Notes under the pieces: generated by a model | Seen by the model: only the letters and a program-made list of their open reading frames with translations | What the model was told of the DNA's origin: nothing | Database searches by the model: none | Program-made: the position numbers and the translations under genes | In this document: one piece after another, positions 16,696 through 26,041 of the stretch | How the letters are laid out: each line of letters begins with the position of its first letter | How positions within the stretch are numbered: position 1 is the stretch's first letter | From: Anaerolineaceae bacterium | GTDB taxonomy: Bacteria > Chloroflexota > Anaerolineae > Aggregatilineales > Phototrophicaceae | Assembly: GCA_016124855.1 (NCBI GenBank) | Contig: WGMX01000024.1 | Span: forward strand, 172,585-236,584 | Reading direction: 5' to 3' | Length of the DNA stretch: 64,000 nt

Positions 16696-16802
16696 TTATC
16701 AGTTTACAGTTAACAGTGCCGGAGGATAAACCCTCCGTCAAGGTGAATAAAGCCCCGTAAACGGGACTCAAATGCACAACAAATAAACAATATGGGGAGC
16801 TA

Positions 16803-16925
16803 ATGGGTTACATTTTGGAAGCACATTGTGCAAAACTTTCGCGAGGGGCGATCTATAGATCACCCCAAGATTTCTTTGGCAGCAATGGCAGTGGAACACA
16901 CTGCTACCAGATCGTCTTGCTGTAA
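16803..16925 (+). CDS. Possible 40-residue micro-ORF with dispersed 5' core
   Basis: ATG at 16803, with GGGGAG four bases upstream, opens a 40-codon frame beginning MGYILEAHCAKLS. The first 26 bases match the cores of the repeat elements at 40531-40578 and 54594-54647 almost exactly, where the same frame reads MGYILEEHFVTLS. It sits convergent to the WD40 gene. Shared sequence across three places supports a common origin; translation is unproven. Confidence 0.35.
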   Translation: MGYILEAHCAKLSRGAIYRSPQDFFGSNGSGTHCYQIVLL

Positions 16926-16930
16926 CAACT

Positions 16931-18700
16931 TTACGGGGTCACGACTGGCACACTGGTGCATTCGGTAGGCGAGCCGATGACATCGCTGCGAACCCATGCC
17001 CCATCGGTGAGGCGATACCAGACCATGCCATCCGAGCCTTTAGCCTGCCCATCGACATGAGCTGTCTGTCCACCAGATAAAGCGCCCGCCCGATTAAATT
17101 CTGTACCCGGCCCACTCCGTAGATTGGCCTTGTTGGGCGCGGTGATAGTACAACCCGAGGCGGACGCCGTGTTTTGTTCGGTTGTGGCGGCTTCTGAGGT
17201 TTCATTCGTACCTGCCGACGCAGCGCCTGTTCCTGATGACGCATTGTCCGCCGTACCCCACAGCACGACTCCTCCGGTAGAGCCTGCCGAGGCAATGAGT
17301 GTTCCATCCGGGTTGAAGGCCACGCTGTTCACTGCTTGACCGGAGGGACTGGTTAGTGCAGCTAGATTTTCTCCTTTAGTGGCAGCCCACAAACGCAGTG
17401 CGCCAGCATCGCCAGATGCAATCACCTGTCCGTCGGGGCTGAAGGCTAAAGCCATTACTTGATCAGTGTGACCCTCAAGCAAAGCGTGATTATCACCCTT
17501 CAAATCCCATACCCATGCGGCTGTGCCAGCACCACCGTAGACCAGTGATGTGCCATCAGGGCTGAAGCTGAGTGTGGCGATTTTGCTAATCTCTGTTTCA
17601 AGAACCGTTGGTGCTGTTCCGGCGGTGATATCCCACAGCTTTATGGTACTGCCAGCACCTACCGCGAGCTTTGCCCCATCAGGGCTAAAGGCGACGCTTC
17701 CCACAGGCGCGAGTTCATCTTTTTCGGCAAGGGCTGGTTGTTCTTTACCCATCGCAATATCCCAGAGCTTGACACTGCCATCCAACGCGCCAGAGGCCAC
17801 GAGAAAGCCGTCGGTAAAGGCAACGCTCTCGACACGGGTATCGTGCTTTTGCAGAAATCCATAACTTTCACCACTGGTCGCATCCCACAGGCGTACTTCT
17901 CCGTTGGCTGTGCCAACCGCAATCGAGTAACCGCCTGAACCGAAGGCGACACTGGTTGCGCCGTTGGTATGTCCCTTGAGTTCGAGACCACTTTCGCCCG
18001 TAGCTACATTCCACAGCTTCACGATGCCATCGGACGAGCCAACCGCCAACCACTTGCCATCGGGACTAAAGGCGATGCTCTCAACCGTCGCGGTTTCTTC
18101 GCCCAGTGTCATCAGTTGAGAGACGCTGGCGGCATTCGCTGGCGTGATGGCCTTTATATCAGCGAGGGGGGATTTGACGATGGGTGGTGGAGGCGTATCG
18201 CCATAACGAATCGACTCGATCATCGCCATGAATACCGACTCAGAAGCGCCTAACTTGCCATCCGGCCCGAAACCGATGGCTGTCGCTATGACACCATCGC
18301 CAAAATCAATAACGACTTGAAGCTGACTCATACTCTCGCTGCGTGATACCAAAGCGGGGTATCCACCGACTACGATGTCCTCCGGTTCGGTAAACCCAAG
18401 CATGGCACGACTATCTTTATCTTCGCCAATACCCACTTCTAATAATTCAAGCGGTGTAACTGGAGCGTAGCCGCTGTTGTTGTTATCGTAAAAACTCACC
18501 TGAAGAAATCCCACACTCCCGCCAATATTGATGAGACCATCATTAACTTTGACCGTCCAACCTGCCGGATAGCTCATGCTGAACTTTCCGTTGTCGGAGG
18601 TAAAGGTTTGCGTCAAGTCGTCTTGAGCGAAAATGGCCGTCGGGAAAATCATCAGGAACGCGGAAAAAATGAACAGGAATACTATCTTTTTGTTATGCAT
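16931..18700 (-). CDS. Secreted WD40-repeat protein with C-terminal SH3-like domain
   Basis: A 589-residue exported protein. Residues 1-25 (KIVFLFIFSAFLMIFPTAIFAQ) are a signal peptide. Residues 30-165 form a PsbP-like or lipid-binding-like beta domain (FSMSYPAGWTVKVNDG). From about 195 to 480 there are seven WD40 units, each with SPDGKWLAVGSSDGIVKLWN or a close variant, enough for one propeller. Residues 525-585 hold a bacterial SH3 domain with the NLRSGPGTEFNRAG signature. It probably acts as a cell-surface scaffold. It is monocistronic; no partner is implied by neighbours. Confidence 0.88.
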   Translation of the reverse strand: MHNKKIVFLFIFSAFLMIFPTAIFAQDDLTQTFTSDNGKFSMSYPAGWTVKVNDGLINIGGSVGFLQVSFYDNNNSGYAPVTPLELLEVGIGEDKDSRAMLGFTEPEDIVVGGYPALVSRSESMSQLQVVIDFGDGVIATAIGFGPDGKLGASESVFMAMIESIRYGDTPPPPIVKSPLADIKAITPANAASVSQLMTLGEETATVESIAFSPDGKWLAVGSSDGIVKLWNVATGESGLELKGHTNGATSVAFGSGGYSIAVGTANGEVRLWDATSGESYGFLQKHDTRVESVAFTDGFLVASGALDGSVKLWDIAMGKEQPALAEKDELAPVGSVAFSPDGAKLAVGAGSTIKLWDITAGTAPTVLETEISKIATLSFSPDGTSLVYGGAGTAAWVWDLKGDNHALLEGHTDQVMALAFSPDGQVIASGDAGALRLWAATKGENLAALTSPSGQAVNSVAFNPDGTLIASAGSTGGVVLWGTADNASSGTGAASAGTNETSEAATTEQNTASASGCTITAPNKANLRSGPGTEFNRAGALSGGQTAHVDGQAKGSDGMVWYRLTDGAWVRSDVIGSPTECTSVPVVTP

Positions 18701-19137
18701 CGTATACTCCCTGCGAAATTAACCGGACAGAAGTTTAATGCAAGAACATTATATGTATAAAGCCGTTGGTACGCTTATTAGTGGGTTATAATAGATAGGA
18801 GGTTGTTGGCTGAGGGAGAGCGGTGTCCGGTACTGAGAAACGTCTTAGTTTGCCTCGCCAAGGGCTAAAGCCGCGATGCTAACCACCAGACAAGCGCACT
18901 GAAGCCGCTTCAAAATACACATGGATTTCTGCCTGTTGTGGTGGAATGTTTGCCTTGATGGATTTAATTCTCTTGCCTCGGTTCATATAGGAGCACACGT
19001 AGGTGCTCCCCTACAGGAAATGCACAATGTTTAGTGAGTGTTTTTCTACCAGAAAAGTGTGGTTGGGTTACTCCGTAATCGAGTTGATGATGCCGTCGAA
19101 GAACTGTAGACGTTGATCTTGTCTAGCAAAAGGTTGA
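18701..19137. other. 440-base intergenic region with hairpin repeats
   Basis: No gene was seen. It contains a TATAAT at about 18786, an imperfect GGCTAAAGCC / GAAGCCGCTTC palindromic stretch near 18860-18915, and the GTAGGG-type hairpin at 18990. It looks like repeat-derived DNA between two minus-strand genes. Confidence 0.4.
18990..19016. repeat. GTAGGG-type hairpin repeat
   Basis: GGAGCAC (18990-18996) and GTGCTCC (19003-19009) flank ACGTAG, followed by CCTACA. The same unit occurs in the opposite orientation at 44287-44313. Confidence 0.6.
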
Positions 19138-20601
19138 TTAAGGTTCGCTTGGTTTGATGCCTACAACCGCGTGTTTAGCGGCATCGTTCATCAACGGGTC
19201 GCGCAGCAGTTCGGACTTAAAGTCGATGCTGATGCTGGCGATGTAGAGGGTTATGCCGAGGGTGATAATGGTCAGCAGCCAAGTAAGTGAACGATGATAA
19301 GACTGTGGGATGTGCTGCCACAGCTTCAATCCGTAACCTGCTGCCAGCACCACCAGAATCGGCAAAAAGTAGAGGATGAAACGGCGATCATAACTCGCCA
19401 GCAGCCACCAAAAAGCGAAGTAGGGCATTGTGAAAACCAACAGGTGAATTTCACGATCCGCGTTACGCCAATTACGCACGATCTGAACCAGCGCGAGGAT
19501 GATGCCGATCATGATGAGCCAGCCAGTTAGGCCGAAGTTCTCAGGATGGGTGATGAATACCAAGAGATTAGAGAAGCTTGAGGTGGCTTGATCTGTCCAC
19601 GCGGTGGCAGGCATGAGCAAATGGGCTTCAATCAGGTTACGCACATACCACGGCGCGGCAACGATGGCAGCGGTAGCACAAGCCAGTACAGCCGCTTTAT
19701 AGCTGATACGCTTTCGCAGTACCCCGAACAATATGAAGGCCAACCAGAAGGCTACCGCAGGCAGGATAGCATTTTTCGTCCATGCGCCGAGGCCGATGGC
19801 TGCGCCGGAAATCAGCGCGTCAACGCTGCTGTTGGATTTCCAGACTCGCCACGCGAATAACGCCGCCAGTGTGTAATAAAAGGCCATCGGTAAGTCAGCA
19901 TAGCCGGACGATGCCCAACGTCCAAATAACGGCGCGAGTGCCAGCAGCAGCACAGCTAACCAACCGGATTTCTCATCGTAGAGTGTTTTGCCGAGATAAA
20001 AGACCGCACCTAAACAGGCCAAGCTCAGCAGCGTTGGAATCAGTTTGGCTAAATAAACATCTTCCCAACCGGATACAAGATAGGTGTAGGTATACGAAAG
20101 CTGCACCAACATGGGATAGGCTTGGTAGTAACTATAGAAGGTCAGATTGAGGGGAATCAATCCGCGTGTGGCGTATATGAAGTGGGCTTGATCAGCGTAA
20201 ATGCCAACCGCGTCATCTTTGTAAAAGGGCCAGTAAAGCGCGTTTAATAAGATTGCTGCACCGACGGTGATAATGACGATGCGGCCTAAGAAGGTCAAGT
20301 GTTTGGGCTTTGGTTCATCTACTGTCGATGGAGCTTGTTTCGGTGTACGACCGCGCCACCACAGGATTGTTCCCGGTAATAAGATCAATAGATAAGGCAG
20401 CAGGATTGACCAGACTTCGAAGGGAATGCCGAGCATTCCTTCGAGCATCATCAACCATGTCAGCAGACCGATGCCGAATCCGGCGGCGAGGATTAGTGCC
20501 AGCCACTTACTGACCGGAAATGGACTGCGTTTAAGCAGCCAAACGGTGGTTGGATAAGGCGCAATCAAGACGAATAAAACCGCTGCCCATGCGAGAATCA
20601 A
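19138..20601 (-). CDS. GT39/ArnT-like membrane glycosyltransferase
   Basis: A 487-residue protein with about twelve membrane helices. The first large outer loop has DDAVGIYADQAHFIYATRG, the acidic site of GT-C enzymes, and the segment WASSGYADLPMAFYYTLAAL is the typical PMT_2 motif. These transferases use polyprenyl-phosphate sugars to glycosylate lipids or proteins on the outer face. TFYSYYQAYPMLVQLSYTY is also characteristic. The gene stands alone with repeat-rich DNA downstream. The donor and acceptor cannot be predicted. Confidence 0.82.
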   Translation of the reverse strand: MILAWAAVLFVLIAPYPTTVWLLKRSPFPVSKWLALILAAGFGIGLLTWLMMLEGMLGIPFEVWSILLPYLLILLPGTILWWRGRTPKQAPSTVDEPKPKHLTFLGRIVIITVGAAILLNALYWPFYKDDAVGIYADQAHFIYATRGLIPLNLTFYSYYQAYPMLVQLSYTYTYLVSGWEDVYLAKLIPTLLSLACLGAVFYLGKTLYDEKSGWLAVLLLALAPLFGRWASSGYADLPMAFYYTLAALFAWRVWKSNSSVDALISGAAIGLGAWTKNAILPAVAFWLAFILFGVLRKRISYKAAVLACATAAIVAAPWYVRNLIEAHLLMPATAWTDQATSSFSNLLVFITHPENFGLTGWLIMIGIILALVQIVRNWRNADREIHLLVFTMPYFAFWWLLASYDRRFILYFLPILVVLAAGYGLKLWQHIPQSYHRSLTWLLTIITLGITLYIASISIDFKSELLRDPLMNDAAKHAVVGIKPSEP

Positions 20602-20716
20602 AGTGTGTTCCCAACGCTAAAACCTGAATCATTGCAGGCGGTGATTATACAAGGCAACCAGCGCCCGACAATCCTAGCCGCTCGAACGGAGGGCATTCAT
20701 GGGCTGCGGGACAAAC

Positions 20717-21085
20717 TCATCGATGGAGATGAATCAGTTTGTGGTTGTTGTTGGCGTCGTGTTTGGTATGGCGCGCTGCCAGCAAATACCTGATTTCGTG
20801 TTCGAGAGCTTCGACCGCACGGGATACGATGATGAGTATGATTACAAATGTTGAAGCGATACCGGTGAGAGTCAATATGGATGCTAAATCGACACTCAGT
20901 GGAACATAGATGGTGGAACCGACATGGGCGATTAACGCCCAAACCGCGATTGTCCCAATCACAGCGGCAATAAGGGTCACATAGAATTTAGTGATGCTGA
21001 CCCACGAATGATCTTTAGAGAGGAGTGCATTCTTTGATACTTCGCTGTAGAGCGCGAGGGTTGAGAATTCTGCTAAGCTGTCCAT
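20717..21085 (-). CDS. Small two-helix membrane protein, unknown
   Basis: A 122-residue protein from an ATG at 21085 (MDSLAEFSTLALYSEVS) with GAGG upstream; a longer frame to 21187 lacks a ribosome site. Two membrane segments occur, VTLIAAVIGTIAVWALIAHV and LTLTGIASTFVIILIIVSRA. A charged tail rich in His, Lys and Asn closes it. The layout resembles the N-terminal halves of the three paralogs encoded just upstream (21220-22683), so it may be a shortened relative, but it lacks their repeat-like tail. Confidence 0.6.
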   Translation of the reverse strand: MDSLAEFSTLALYSEVSKNALLSKDHSWVSITKFYVTLIAAVIGTIAVWALIAHVGSTIYVPLSVDLASILTLTGIASTFVIILIIVSRAVEALEHEIRYLLAARHTKHDANNNHKLIHLHR

Positions 21086-21219
21086 GTTGATGCCTCTGCG
21101 AGTCCAATTACCTTTACTTAATCGTAACGGAGGCGGGGGCTGATATGGAGTGCTGAATGACACTATTTCGGCTGCTAAAAATCCCATTTGATCAAATTTT
21201 CACAAAGGTCAAATCCATT

Positions 21220-21666
21220 TTAGCCGGATTCTAAGTGGTGTAGGAAGTCAGGGTCGTTACGAATCATGTCGATTAGAACCACTTCCCATTCTCGCGCTTG
21301 GGGATGGTTCATTCCTGCCAGAATATCCAGCGCTTTTTGAAATTGGTATGCACGTATCAGGTCACTGGCGCGGGCGAATTGATCTTGAGTAAAAGTTTTA
21401 TTCCGGCGTGTTTGAACGTGGTTGATGCCGAAAAAGGTCAACAAGAGAATCACCACAAACACAATTGGAATGATAGTGGCGGCTTGTCCTTCAGCAGTAG
21501 GACTCTTAATGAGGCTTTCGAACAGCACCCACGCGAGCGGCGCTGCAATAGACGCCATGATGATTGAACCGAGAAATAATTGAATCTTGGCAGGTAGATT
21601 TTTGATGATTTGCGCGAGGATAAATCCAATGATTGGGGTTAGCAATAAATCAAATAACAGTTCCAC
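21220..21666 (-). CDS. Membrane protein, member 1 of a tandem paralog trio
   Basis: A 148-residue protein starting at GTG 21666, where AAAGGA precedes it and the sequence aligns with its neighbour (VELLFDLLLTPIIGF against MEFICDLILSPIFWF). Three hydrophobic helices are followed by a cytoplasmic tail with LIRAYQFQKALDILAGMNHP, a helical-hairpin motif like a single TPR. The next two genes upstream encode the same architecture. Function is unknown; the tail suggests binding to another protein. A longer start at 21693 is less likely. Confidence 0.65.
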   Translation of the reverse strand: MELLFDLLLTPIIGFILAQIIKNLPAKIQLFLGSIIMASIAAPLAWVLFESLIKSPTAEGQAATIIPIVFVVILLLTFFGINHVQTRRNKTFTQDQFARASDLIRAYQFQKALDILAGMNHPQAREWEVVLIDMIRNDPDFLHHLESG

Positions 21667-21699
21667 GTCGTGATTTCCTTTGCTCTGGAGCATGATAAT

Positions 21700-22155
21700 T
21701 TATTGCTTTAAACGGCGCAAGAAGTCAGGATCATGAAACGCCATATCATATACTTTATCTTCCAAATCCCGTGCTTGTGGGTCGTCAATTGTCGCCAGAA
21801 TATCAAGCGCTTTTTGATATTTGCGTCCCCGAATAAGGTCTTTGGCAACGATGAACTGATCTTGATTAAAGTGTTTTTTGTGCCGATTTTGAAGATAACT
21901 CCCACCGAAAAAGGTTGATAAGAGTACGACGATAAAAATGATAGGAATGCTCATGTTGGCCTGTTGAAAAGCTTGATCCAAATCCCGGTCATTGGGACCA
22001 ACGTATAACAGCAACAGCCAGCCCAGCGGCGCAGTGATAGCGGCAAGCAGAAATGATTTGAGAAATAATGAGACTTGTGAGGGTAGTCTCTCATTCAATT
22101 TAGCAAGGAGGAACCAAAATATCGGTGACAAAATTAGATCACATATGAATTCCAT
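21700..22155 (-). CDS. Membrane protein, member 2 of a tandem paralog trio
   Basis: A 151-residue protein with the same order as member 1: helices at 5-20, 28-52 and 70-90, then DQFIVAKDLIRGRKYQKALD and DPQARDLEDKVYDMAFHDPDFL. It is about half identical to member 1 across its length by eye. The 33-base spacing to the next gene suggests a single transcript. No family name is known to me. Confidence 0.66.
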   Translation of the reverse strand: MEFICDLILSPIFWFLLAKLNERLPSQVSLFLKSFLLAAITAPLGWLLLLYVGPNDRDLDQAFQQANMSIPIIFIVVLLSTFFGGSYLQNRHKKHFNQDQFIVAKDLIRGRKYQKALDILATIDDPQARDLEDKVYDMAFHDPDFLRRLKQ

Positions 22156-22194
22156 GAGGTGATCCCCATTATTTCGGAAGGCAAAACTTCATTG

Positions 22195-22683
22195 CTATAA
22201 CGGTCGTAAACCATTTGGATTATGCTGCATGAGTTGACTCAGTTTGGTTTCCCATTGACGCGCTCTGGGGTCGCTCATTTTCGAGAGAACAGTTTGCGCT
22301 TTTTGATACTGGCGATGATGAATAAACTTTCTAGCAACGATGAATTGGCGCCGAGTACGCCGATTCTTCAGAAAATTGGCGATGAGATTTTTTGCGTATT
22401 TGAGGCTGCGGAAGCTAAGAATTAGTATGGCAATGTAGAGAAGCGGAATGCCAACTATGGACAACATTAGGGCTAAACCATAATCAATAGGAATGTGGAC
22501 GCGTGAACCAGCATATCCAATGACTGTCACTGCGATGACGGTTACACCAATCGCCGCTGGAATAGAAATACAAAATTCAAGAAAGCCTAGAGGGGATTGT
22601 CTCCAAAATAGAAGGCGAGCGATCCGATAAAGAACGAATAACTGTGCCAAAACGAGGATTAAAAATAATACGAGACCGTCCAT
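22195..22683 (-). CDS. Membrane protein, member 3 of a tandem paralog trio
   Basis: A 162-residue protein, first in the run, with a strong GGAGGG site before its ATG. It has helices at 3-22, 33-58 and 72-92, then the shared tail FIVARKFIHHRQYQKAQTVL and SDPRARQWETKLSQLM. It is the most diverged of the three, with Val/Ile-rich helices and a longer basic linker (FLKNRRTRRQ). Local gene duplication explains the set; its role is unknown. Confidence 0.66.
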   Translation of the reverse strand: MDGLVLFLILVLAQLFVLYRIARLLFWRQSPLGFLEFCISIPAAIGVTVIAVTVIGYAGSRVHIPIDYGLALMLSIVGIPLLYIAILILSFRSLKYAKNLIANFLKNRRTRRQFIVARKFIHHRQYQKAQTVLSKMSDPRARQWETKLSQLMQHNPNGLRPL

Positions 22684-22740
22684 CGTAATCCCTCCATGTT
22701 CCAGCGGGATATGAAGTTGTAAACTTGCCTACAAAAATAA

Positions 22741-22768
22741 AGGCATCATCCAGTTAAGTATGATGCCT
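22741..22768 (-). terminator. Hairpin with minus-strand T-rich tail
   Basis: AGGCATCAT (22741-22749) pairs with ATGATGCCT (22760-22768). Read on the minus strand it is followed by TTTATTTTTG. It would end transcripts coming from the broken gene near 23.2 kb. Confidence 0.6.
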
Positions 22769-23065
22769 TCAATGTATTATTTGTCTTGCTGCCGCACCAA
22801 TACTCAATCACTGGCGAGTCTTTGCGCGATATATTTTCATCCTTATCTTACGCAAGAAATCGGTTTGTCCAGTAGTGCTGAATGGCACGTTTTTTAGCTA
22901 CTAAAACTCGCCTGTAAACCGGCGGTCAAGTTGGCTGCCGGTTGCAGTGAGGCAATTGATACAGGCATAAGCCCTTCACAAATTTGCTCCATCACCGTTT
23001 TCAAATCCATACTACTTTTGCCTTACGTCGACCTGTTGAGCGGCATCATGGCTGTTGTTGACATC

Positions 23066-23240
23066 ATAATGAATCATCCACCAACCGAACGCGATACCAG
23101 CATACAATGGACAGAGTGGCAGAGATATGTGTAATTCCACACGCTTTTTCCGGCGGAGTACGCTGCAAAGCGGTAAAGGGTGTGCTGGTCACCAGCGCTG
23201 CACCCAAAACGATTTGACGGCGGCGGGACATCTTTCTCAT
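23066..23240 (-). pseudogene. Remnant of a secreted-protein gene
   Basis: On the minus strand, an ATG at 23240 opens MRKMSRRRQIVLGAALVTS, a twin-arginine-like or basic signal sequence. The frame then loses coherence and stops after about 58 codons, and other frames downstream hold only short pieces. The region 22770-23323 otherwise has no gene. This fits a decayed gene, but no family could be named. Confidence 0.3.
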
Positions 23241-23377
23241 TTTCGTGACTTTAGGCTGCCTGTAGGCTCATGATTCTCTTATCGTAGCACAGGATACAAC
23301 GCAATATCTTATGTAACGTATAGGTGTTTGAGAGTATACTGAACGACGGCACTATCGTCGTGAGGAAGGATAATTTT

Positions 23378-24190
23378 GTGCGGCGTCTAGCAATCGTAAT
23401 CATTACTGTAATACTTGGCATCTTAGCGATGAGTGGATGCAGTCCGGCTGCGACCGCCACTAACGAACCGCCCCCTGACGCGGCGGAACTCCTAAAACAG
23501 GCCACCGAAAATATTCTGGCGGTCAATGCACTGAAGATTATTGTTGATCGTACCGGCGCGGATTATGTCCTTAAAACTGATATTGGCTCTGCCATTTTTA
23601 ACCGCATGGAAGCCCAATATGTTGCGCCCAATTTGATGCAGGCCAAAGCCAAAGTGACGCTCAAGCAGCTACCGGTTGAAATAGAGATTTTCGCCCGTGA
23701 CGATGACCAATGGTGGCGCATCGTCGGCACGAATTGGGCCAAGCAAACATTCCTGCCCGGTTTTAACCCCCGTTCGCTTCTGACCCAGCAAGATCGTGGT
23801 TTACGTGCGGCTTTCGCCTCGTTGGAAAATGTGGCGTATGTCGGTGACGAGCAGCTTGATGATGGCACACCCGTTTATCATCTGTCGGCGACGGCTGACG
23901 GCGACAAGATTTCGTGGATGATGCTTTACTTAGTGCAAATTAGCGGACAAACCCAGATTGACGTATACGTCGACAAAGACAAAAAGCTGCCGCAGAAGCT
24001 CACCGTCGTGCAGCCGGACACCGCGACGGATAAGATCAAACCAACTACATGGGATATGGAATTTTACGACTTCAACGTGGACTCGAATTTGACACCGCCG
24101 CAGGGCAGTGAAGCGACCGCCGAAAGTACAGCCGAAGTGACTGCCGAAAGTACACCAGAAGCGACCGCCGAAGTAACAACCAGTCCATAA
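23378..24190 (+). CDS. LppX/LprAFG-like lipoprotein
   Basis: A 270-residue lipoprotein from GTG 23378, chosen because AGGAAGGA lies seven bases upstream and the signal begins there (RRLAIVIITVILGILAMSGC, lipidated Cys at the end). The mature part matches the LppX_LprAFG pattern: an initial LLKQATENILAVNALKI helix, then a half-barrel with repeated beta strands (QWWRIVGTNWAKQ, DDGTPVYHLSATAD). Homologues carry lipids across the periplasm. A low-complexity tail of Ala, Glu, Thr (TAESTAEVTAES) closes it. It precedes a DHA2 transporter by 33 bases, mirroring the known LprG-P55 pairing of lipoprotein and major facilitator. Confidence 0.8.
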   Translation: MRRLAIVIITVILGILAMSGCSPAATATNEPPPDAAELLKQATENILAVNALKIIVDRTGADYVLKTDIGSAIFNRMEAQYVAPNLMQAKAKVTLKQLPVEIEIFARDDDQWWRIVGTNWAKQTFLPGFNPRSLLTQQDRGLRAAFASLENVAYVGDEQLDDGTPVYHLSATADGDKISWMMLYLVQISGQTQIDVYVDKDKKLPQKLTVVQPDTATDKIKPTTWDMEFYDFNVDSNLTPPQGSEATAESTAEVTAESTPEATAEVTTSP

Positions 24191-24223
24191 CTCATATAAT
24201 CAGGGACACAAAAGACAAACCGT

Positions 24224-25909
24224 ATGACACAAAAAGCAACCCGTGCGACTGTAAATCCTTGGCTGGTGCTGGGGCTTATTTGCCTGCCGATTTTTATCGG
24301 TTCGCTAGACCTAACCATCGTCTCGGCCTTCTTGCCAGAAATTCTGCTCAAGTTGGGACTGCCGCTGCAAAGCACTTTGGATGAAGCCTCGTGGGTTGTG
24401 AGTGGTTATCTGCTGGCCTATGCCATCAGCATGATGTTCATGGGGCGCGTCAGCGATTTAATCGGGCGGCGAAAAGTTTACATTGTCTGCTTGCTCATTT
24501 TTGTGGTCGGCTCGATTTTGGTGGCGACAGCGCATACATGGCCTACCGATTTACTGTACTTAGCCGCACGACGTATGGGTCAGCGTCCCGAAAAAGAAGC
24601 CATGACACTGCTGGCGATTATCATCGGGCGTATTGTGCAGGCGCTCGGTGCGGGTGCGCTTGTGCCGGTGAGTTTGGCGCTGGTTGGTGATTTGTTCCCG
24701 CCGGAACGCCGCGCTCAACCGTTGGGTGTGGTGGGTGCTGTTGACACACTGGGTTGGGTGTTGGGGCATTTATATGGTGGTATCCTTGTGAGTTTCTTTG
24801 CCACTCATCAAGATACATTTACCAATTTGCTATCAGGCTTGGGCTGGCCTGCACCGGATTGGCGCACCCTGTTTTGGATCAACGTGCCGCTGACATTAAT
24901 CGGTTTAGCCTTCACCTTATTCGCGCTGCGGCATGTGGAAGAGAAACGGGCTAAAGGCCGCTTCGACATCTTGGGTACGCTCCTCATTGCAGGTTCACTC
25001 ATCGCTTTGGTAGTCGGCTTGGGCGGCAACGTCGATGTGTCGCTTTCCCCTACCAATTTACAGGATGCGACTACTTTACCACCGTTGAATGGTGGCGTAT
25101 TACTGATCGCGCTCTTGGCGTTGATTGGCTTTGTTCTGGTTGAGGCACGGCTGCGTGATCCGCTAATTCACCTTGAGTTGTTTAAACGGCGTAACTTGGC
25201 CTCCGGCGCGGTGATCAATTTGTTCATCGGCTTTTGCTTGATGATTGGCCTTGTGACCGTGCCAATTTTGGTCAATGTACGGGTGCAAGACAGCGCTCAG
25301 CTCAGTGAGGCGGCGCTGCAAACCGGCATTTTGCTGTCGGCGCTCACGGTTCCGATGGCACTGGCAGCCATCCCCGGCGGCTGGTTGAGTGATCGCATCG
25401 GTTTCAAGAAAACCACCATGATCGGTTTGGTGCTGGGGACAATTGGTTTCGGGCTGGTCTGGCAAACGTGGAAGCTGGATATATCCAACGCACTCATTGT
25501 TGTTGAAATGATCTTTATCGGCGTGGGCATCGGCCTGACATTTTCGCCCATTAGCGCGGCGGTCATCAACTCGGCGGATGAAGATCATCGCGGCGTGGCC
25601 TCGGCGCTGGTGATTATTTTGCGGCTCATCGGTATGACAGTGGCGGTTGCCTCACTGACCAATTTTGCGCTGCACCGTATCAACGGTCTAGCGGCGACTG
25701 AATTGGGTGGTTCGCTGCAAGGGACGGATCAAACGATGGAGTTCATCAACGCTTATGCCGGCATCGCTGTGCGCGTGCTCGGTGAGTTGGGGTTGATGGG
25801 TGCGGTGTTGTGTGTGCTGGCGCTGATTCCGGCGGCTTGGGGCATGAAGGGCGAAGCTGTACCACAACCGGTGATCGAAGAACGCGAGATCAAAGCGACA
25901 GGGGACTAG
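24224..25909 (+). CDS. DHA2-type major facilitator exporter
   Basis: A 561-residue transporter with fourteen predicted helices. FMGRVSDLIGRRKVYIV is the loop 2-3 MFS signature, LDLTIVSAFLPEIL in the first helix is typical of the drug:H+ antiporter 2 group, and GGWLSDRIGFKKTTMIG is the second-half copy. Insertions of about 30 residues occur in loops near residue 115 and 195. Being 33 bases after an LppX-like lipoprotein suggests a coupled pair that may export lipids or hydrophobic compounds, as in mycobacterial LprG-P55; that substrate is inference. Confidence 0.9.
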   Translation: MTQKATRATVNPWLVLGLICLPIFIGSLDLTIVSAFLPEILLKLGLPLQSTLDEASWVVSGYLLAYAISMMFMGRVSDLIGRRKVYIVCLLIFVVGSILVATAHTWPTDLLYLAARRMGQRPEKEAMTLLAIIIGRIVQALGAGALVPVSLALVGDLFPPERRAQPLGVVGAVDTLGWVLGHLYGGILVSFFATHQDTFTNLLSGLGWPAPDWRTLFWINVPLTLIGLAFTLFALRHVEEKRAKGRFDILGTLLIAGSLIALVVGLGGNVDVSLSPTNLQDATTLPPLNGGVLLIALLALIGFVLVEARLRDPLIHLELFKRRNLASGAVINLFIGFCLMIGLVTVPILVNVRVQDSAQLSEAALQTGILLSALTVPMALAAIPGGWLSDRIGFKKTTMIGLVLGTIGFGLVWQTWKLDISNALIVVEMIFIGVGIGLTFSPISAAVINSADEDHRGVASALVIILRLIGMTVAVASLTNFALHRINGLAATELGGSLQGTDQTMEFINAYAGIAVRVLGELGLMGAVLCVLALIPAAWGMKGEAVPQPVIEEREIKATGD

Positions 25910-25961
25910 CAAACACCACACTTGCACACGTCATCTGTTTCCAGTACACTCGTATTTATAT

Positions 25962-26035
<74 letters not shown>

Positions 26036-26041
26036 CAAAAG

